From contig VICG01000006.1 in NCBI GenBank assembly GCA_008692225.1, forward strand, positions 1,307,501 to 1,371,500: a stretch of 64,000 nt of DNA, in the 5' to 3' direction. How positions within the stretch are numbered: the stretch's first letter is position 1; each line of letters begins with the position of its first letter. A program made the position numbers and the translations under genes. The notes under the pieces were generated by a model. That model ran no database searches, was not told the DNA's origin, and saw nothing but the letters and a program-made list of their open reading frames with translations. Shown here piece after piece: positions 60,076 to 64,000 of the stretch. Source of the stretch: Monilinia fructicola. Its lineage: Eukaryota; Ascomycota; Leotiomycetes; Helotiales; Sclerotiniaceae.

Positions 60076-62104
60076 TCATGCGGAGCTGGAAGCAAGGTTC
60101 CCCACATCGGCAAGCTGTAAATTGGGTGCTGGAGACTGAGTTGAGTCGATCCAGTTCTCCCAAAACTTAACCCCTTCTATACTCGTTTCCCTACATAGGG
60201 CTCCTCTCTCTTCGGCCATTTCAAGCTCTTCTTCCGCAACCCCAATGCTCCACCCAAAGTGTTCTGCGGCGTCTTGTGATGTAACGCCTCGCCCAAATTC
60301 CTGCCAATCCCAAGGCACCTCTTTTTCTGGGGGAACAACATGCAAGTCTCGTAACCAGGTTAATAAAGTCTTGATGGTTTTTTCATCAGTTCTGTCACTG
60401 CCCTGGACCACAAGCACTCCACTTCGAAACTGTCTTAACCGTACTGGTAGCTTTAGCTTCTCCCACAGTCTCGCAGCCTTTTCGAAATCCAATGGGCTAA
60501 CCAGCTCGACGCCACCCCGAGCACGGTTAAAAGTAGCCCAGAGGTCAACTAAGCTAATTATACCCCCAGTTTTGCGCAGCACCCCTCTAGCATCATCTGT
60601 GAGAAATTCTGCAAGATTCCTTGACAGTTCCGAAATATATAGTGACTCGGAGTTGCTTCCACCACCAAGCATCTCTTTCGTTGTGACTAATCCAAGAGCG
60701 CTTGCAACTGCATTCGACTCAGTATTTCCATTCGTACCATTGCTGCTAGCGAATGATTCTGCAAGAGCAATAATCTCTTTAGCTGAGGCCATTAATGCGT
60801 CAAGATCCTCAAAAGCATTTCCTATGACAAGTTCATTGTTCTTACGGACTTCAAGACGCCTTTGCTCAAGTCCTGCTATCCCAACGGTTTTTGCCCGCTC
60901 TCCAGCGGGGGTAGAAGAACCAGAACCTGACCCACTATCTGTTCTTGCATGGCGATTAGGTTTGGGTATGGGCGGGGCGTTTTTGAAGAATCCATTTGCG
61001 CTGTGTCATGCATACTTTAAGGCGCTCGAGGAAAACTTTTTCACCACCCCCGCGAAATGACAGTTTGATGCTTTCGTTGGTTTCTGTTCCCGGGGCTGGT
61101 AGTTGATTCAGCGTAGGACCAGGTGACACTTTACGTCGCTGTGAGGGATCTAAACCAGTTGGGAGATCTTGAGACAGTAGCGGCGCTCCACAAAGTTCAC
61201 AGGACAACAATGAGGGGTGATTCAGGAAGGTACATCTTGGACAAGCAAAAGATGCCTCGTTGCTCTGAGCGGAAAAGGGATCTCCATGCTCGACTCCGAA
61301 ATTATTCGAAGGTTCATCCCAAAGGTCAGATTGTGGTCGAGGTATATCTGGACGACCCCTCACTGGTACTGGTGTCTTGATCGATGTTGAGGATAATGGT
61401 ACTGGTCGATTGCCCGCACTAGATATAGCAGCTTTAAGGACATGTGAGAATGGTGGTTTGATGCCACATGCTAGACATGGAGGTAGGGGGGCATTTGTAT
61501 TAGATGTTACTGGATCGAAATTTGATGGCACAGGATTCGAGAAAGAGCAGATAGGACAAATCCATGTAGCACTGGTTGCAGGCGAGGGTTCAGGTATTGG
61601 CAGATGGAAAGGACTCTCAGTTCGGGACAATGGAGATGATGTTGCACTTCTGGAAGGAGAATTCAGGCTGGTTATAGCTCGATTCTGAATTGAAGATCGT
61701 TTTGAAGGTTTTGGAACAAGAGTAATCTTTGCAGATGATTTCAAAAAGCCTGCCTATAAAAATATTAATCATGTATATCTTTGAGACTTCAACTGGTGAT
61801 TCTCACATAGAATTCAAATCTATCAACATCCTTGAGATCTATTGCTGTAGAGTTCCTTCTTGGGTCTTCATTGTCAACATAACATATTCGATGTGATGTC
61901 AAGTAGACTTGGCCATTCTGATGATCTGGAATTTTGTATTTCCTGTATAGGCTTGGAGTAAGCAAGTTTCCCCCCCTTCTGATCTGAGCATCTATTAACT
62001 CACCCCTCATAAAGCCCAACATTGTCTTGGACAAAGAGGTTGACCTCATCTGGCAAATAGGATGGCCTCAAAGCAGTAGTGAGGTCTAGGTGTTTTAAAA
62101 ACAT
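60076..62104 (-). CDS. VPS36: ESCRT-II subunit Vps36, one frameshift
   Basis: Sorts ubiquitinated cargo into multivesicular bodies as part of ESCRT-II (Vps22/Vps25/Vps36) on endosomes. The start ATG at 62104 gives MFLKHLDLTTALRPSYLPDE, the family start; an upstream in-frame extension is ignored. The GLUE domain runs through DNVGLYEGKYKIP, YLTSHRICYVDNEDPR and FEFYAGFLKSS. Two zinc-finger segments follow (WICPICSFSNP...CLACG and FACPRCTFLNHPSLLSCELCG), matching the NZF insert of fungal Vps36, then the EAP30 winged-helix part (ISLVDLWATFNRARGGVELVS, QLADVG). Introns 61943-62003 and 61754-61806 are clean. One frame break at the T run 60980-60984 (one base too many) separates WILQ from PPIPKPNRHARTD. 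Stop at 60076. Confidence 0.9.
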
Positions 62105-63154
62105 TCGTTCAAGCAAGCCATGTAATGAAGATTTCCAGAGTGTTTGCCCACGGACAGGATCGTTGACATGAGGTGAGAACAATGAGAGGAGAAGGTTTCC
62201 CTCCTTTGAGAAGTGGAGATAACTTCAAATCAACTGGATATTTGTTTGTGATCATTCATTCATATTCATACTGGACTTGTACGTACCTCCCTCCACTAGG
62301 TATGGTATTCTCTTATCGTGCTTCAATGGATTACATAATACTGACAGGTTTTGGTTGTTTACGTCACCGTAGTAAGTTTATCACCTCGTGATCAATTAAT
62401 TATTTACGTCAACTTGTTTGATAAGTAAATTCCCTATTATATTCCTATATGCTTACCTACCTAAGTAAATATTCTTTTATTCTCTTATACTAAGATTACT
62501 TATCTGGGTAAATATTCTTTTATTCTCTTATTCCAAGGTTCCTTTATTCTTTCGTTCTGTTGTTCTTTGCAGGTGATTCTTTTATTCTCTTTTACAATGA
62601 ATTATCTAATAAGATTAACAAGTTTGCGTCACTTAGGTTACCGTAGTCAGCCAGTATCACCTCTCGATCAATTCTTTGAAGCCGATTTATTATCCAATTG
62701 ATAGTCAACACCTGAATACTTATATTATATATTATTATGCTCACATACATCCATAGATCTATATATTCTCTTAAATAACTTCTTATTCTGCTAAAATTAC
62801 CAGATATTTATTTATTATTATACTTCTTTTGCTCAAGACTGATAAGTTGGAATCATTTGGGTCACCGTAGTAATAGTAAGTCTACTAGGTACATATCACC
62901 TCGTGATCAAATTCTTCCAGCCCAACCAACTCATTCGGTTAATCATGTTTATTCATAGTGTATGAATGTAAGATTATATTTGAACCAGCCGGCCAGCCAT
63001 TCTTACAAAATCCATCCAAATTCACAATCACAATACATTTTCGACATCCCCCACCCCCATTCTCTCGACAACTTCCCTTGACAAGAACTTGTCGCATCTC
63101 TTATTATCTATCACTTCACTAATCATTTAAAGAACACAAGGAACCAAGTTCTAT
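62105..63154. promoter_or_regulatory. Divergent upstream region of VPS36 and the THP3-like gene, with a repeated motif
   Basis: About 1.05 kb between the two starts. It is AT-rich in the middle, with two copies of TAAATATTCTTTTATTCTC (about 62465 and 62510). It also contains three degenerate copies of a GTCACCGTAGT...ATCACCTCGTGATCA box at about 62362, 62637 and 62861. The last 150 bp, just before the + gene, have the CT-rich look of a fungal promoter. Confidence 0.5.
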
Positions 63155-64000
63155 ATGTACAATCAGATGGCTACACCGTGGAACTCAAATATTCCACCGC
63201 CTCCAGGTACAACAGGCTCATATGGCTATCAGCAAGGTGAAACATTCCACTTCTATCAATTCTGTTAATGCTATTTTCTCTGACATCTCTAACAAAGACT
63301 CAATAGTGGCGCCGATAGTTGCTCCAGCTTATCATCCAGTGCAAGTCCGACAGTCATTTAATCAAGTCCCACCCATAATGTATAACCCAGCAGTAATTCC
63401 CCAGCAATCATCCCCTCAGCCTGCACCTGCTCCTGTCCAAAAGAAGAGGGACTGGCCGCAGTCAGTTCGTAGCTACGTTCAACGTTCCTTTGATGTCGCG
63501 CATGCCATCGAAGGTATTGAGCGCGCAGACATGGAGGATATGTTAAAGAAGACCATCACTCAAGCATCCGATACCGATACACTCTACACTCGTGATTGGG
63601 ATAACTATCCACTTCCTCAACAACTGATTCAAGAAGAACGATCGAAAGCAGCGGCATGGCAGCAGGAATCTTTGAACTATCAACTCGCTGCTACCGGCTT
63701 TTCTAATTCGACGAGGAAGAGGAAATCTATCGAAGGTGGCAGTGATGAGACCCTTACTGCGACCCCTCCATGGCGTGCTAGTAATCGCACTGGAAGTGAT
63801 GAACGCACCAGCTTGACACCTTCCAAGCAACGTTTCGATAAAAGACAACAACCAATCCAGGATGAGCTCTCTTATAAAGGTACAAGTAAGTTTCAGAAAA
63901 ACCTAGAGAAGCGACAAAAACGATTTGATGGTGGCTATAAATCTACCTACAAATCTAAAACACCTACACCTGAACCAATGATGGGCCCCTTAATTGGTAC
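63155..64000 (+). CDS. SAC3/GANP family protein, THP3/LENG8-like (5' part only)
   Basis: Members act in transcription elongation, mRNA processing or export; the yeast Thp3-Csn12 complex is the closest functional precedent. The start ATG at 63155 (MYNQMATPWNSNIPPPPGTTG) is followed by an intron with GT..AG ends (about 63237-63306). The protein then reads KKRDWPQSVRSYVQRSFD, IERADMEDMLKKTITQAS and WDNYPLPQQLIQEE, the conserved N-terminal region of this family. A basic, Ser/Lys-rich linker follows. The window ends before the SAC3/PCI domain, so the gene is partial. Confidence 0.72.

Noticed and set aside
60245..61060. 271-codon + strand frame
   Set aside because: Antisense shadow of the Vps36 C-terminal part.

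Overview
This is a nuclear segment of a filamentous ascomycete (Pezizomycotina). Short introns of about 45-70 bp with GT..AG ends, a peroxisomal KAPA synthase, PTH11-like receptors, 2EXR proteins and long AT-rich intergenic spaces all point there. Gene content and base composition would suit Leotiomycetes, but that placement is inference. No tRNA, rRNA, CRISPR array or complete autonomous transposon was recognised.

Layout. 1-3855: no recognisable gene. 3856-8374 (-): xanthine dehydrogenase split by about thirteen small indels. 8375-11558: AT-rich DNA with a 30-bp tandem repeat. 11559-16294: two divergently transcribed flavin monooxygenases (salicylate-hydroxylase type and phenol-2-monooxygenase type). 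17084-19362 (-): Rad26/UvsD (ATRIP) checkpoint protein. 20750-22319 (+): CDP-diacylglycerol synthase. 23471-28409: two PTH11/rhodopsin-like seven-helix proteins facing each other. 29060-30825 (-): aspartyl-protease-fold protein without its catalytic Asp motifs. 31238-33339 (-): GMC oxidoreductase. 33340-35726: AT-rich, with two inverted-repeat (MITE-like) elements. 35727-36887 (+): amidoligase. 38149-40384 (+): RING/NF-X1 finger protein, then a membrane protein whose start overlaps the preceding stop codon. 40802-41325 (+): remnant of an unnamed gene.

41314-48846 holds all the genes from pimeloyl-CoA to biotin: bifunctional BioDA, divergent BioF (C-terminal AKL peroxisome signal) and BioB. 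Then follow a nucleotide-sugar-transporter-like protein (50106-51355), two divergent 2EXR genes (52519-55643), possible micro-ORFs (56375-56842), a small Cys-rich protein (57802-58253), the ESCRT-II subunit Vps36 (60076-62104) and the start of a SAC3/GANP family THP3-like gene that runs off the window (63155-64000).

A cross-cutting feature is that many otherwise well-conserved genes carry single-base frameshifts, nearly all in homopolymer runs of 3-5 bases (XDH, UvsD, Vps36, BioF, both 2EXR genes, the aspartyl-protease-like gene and the membrane gene). Others (CDP-DAG synthase, GMC oxidoreductase, BioDA, BioB, both monooxygenases, both PTH11-like genes, amidoligase) read cleanly. Damage to core housekeeping genes with splice sites preserved favours draft-assembly errors over decay, though XDH is hit far more often than the rest.
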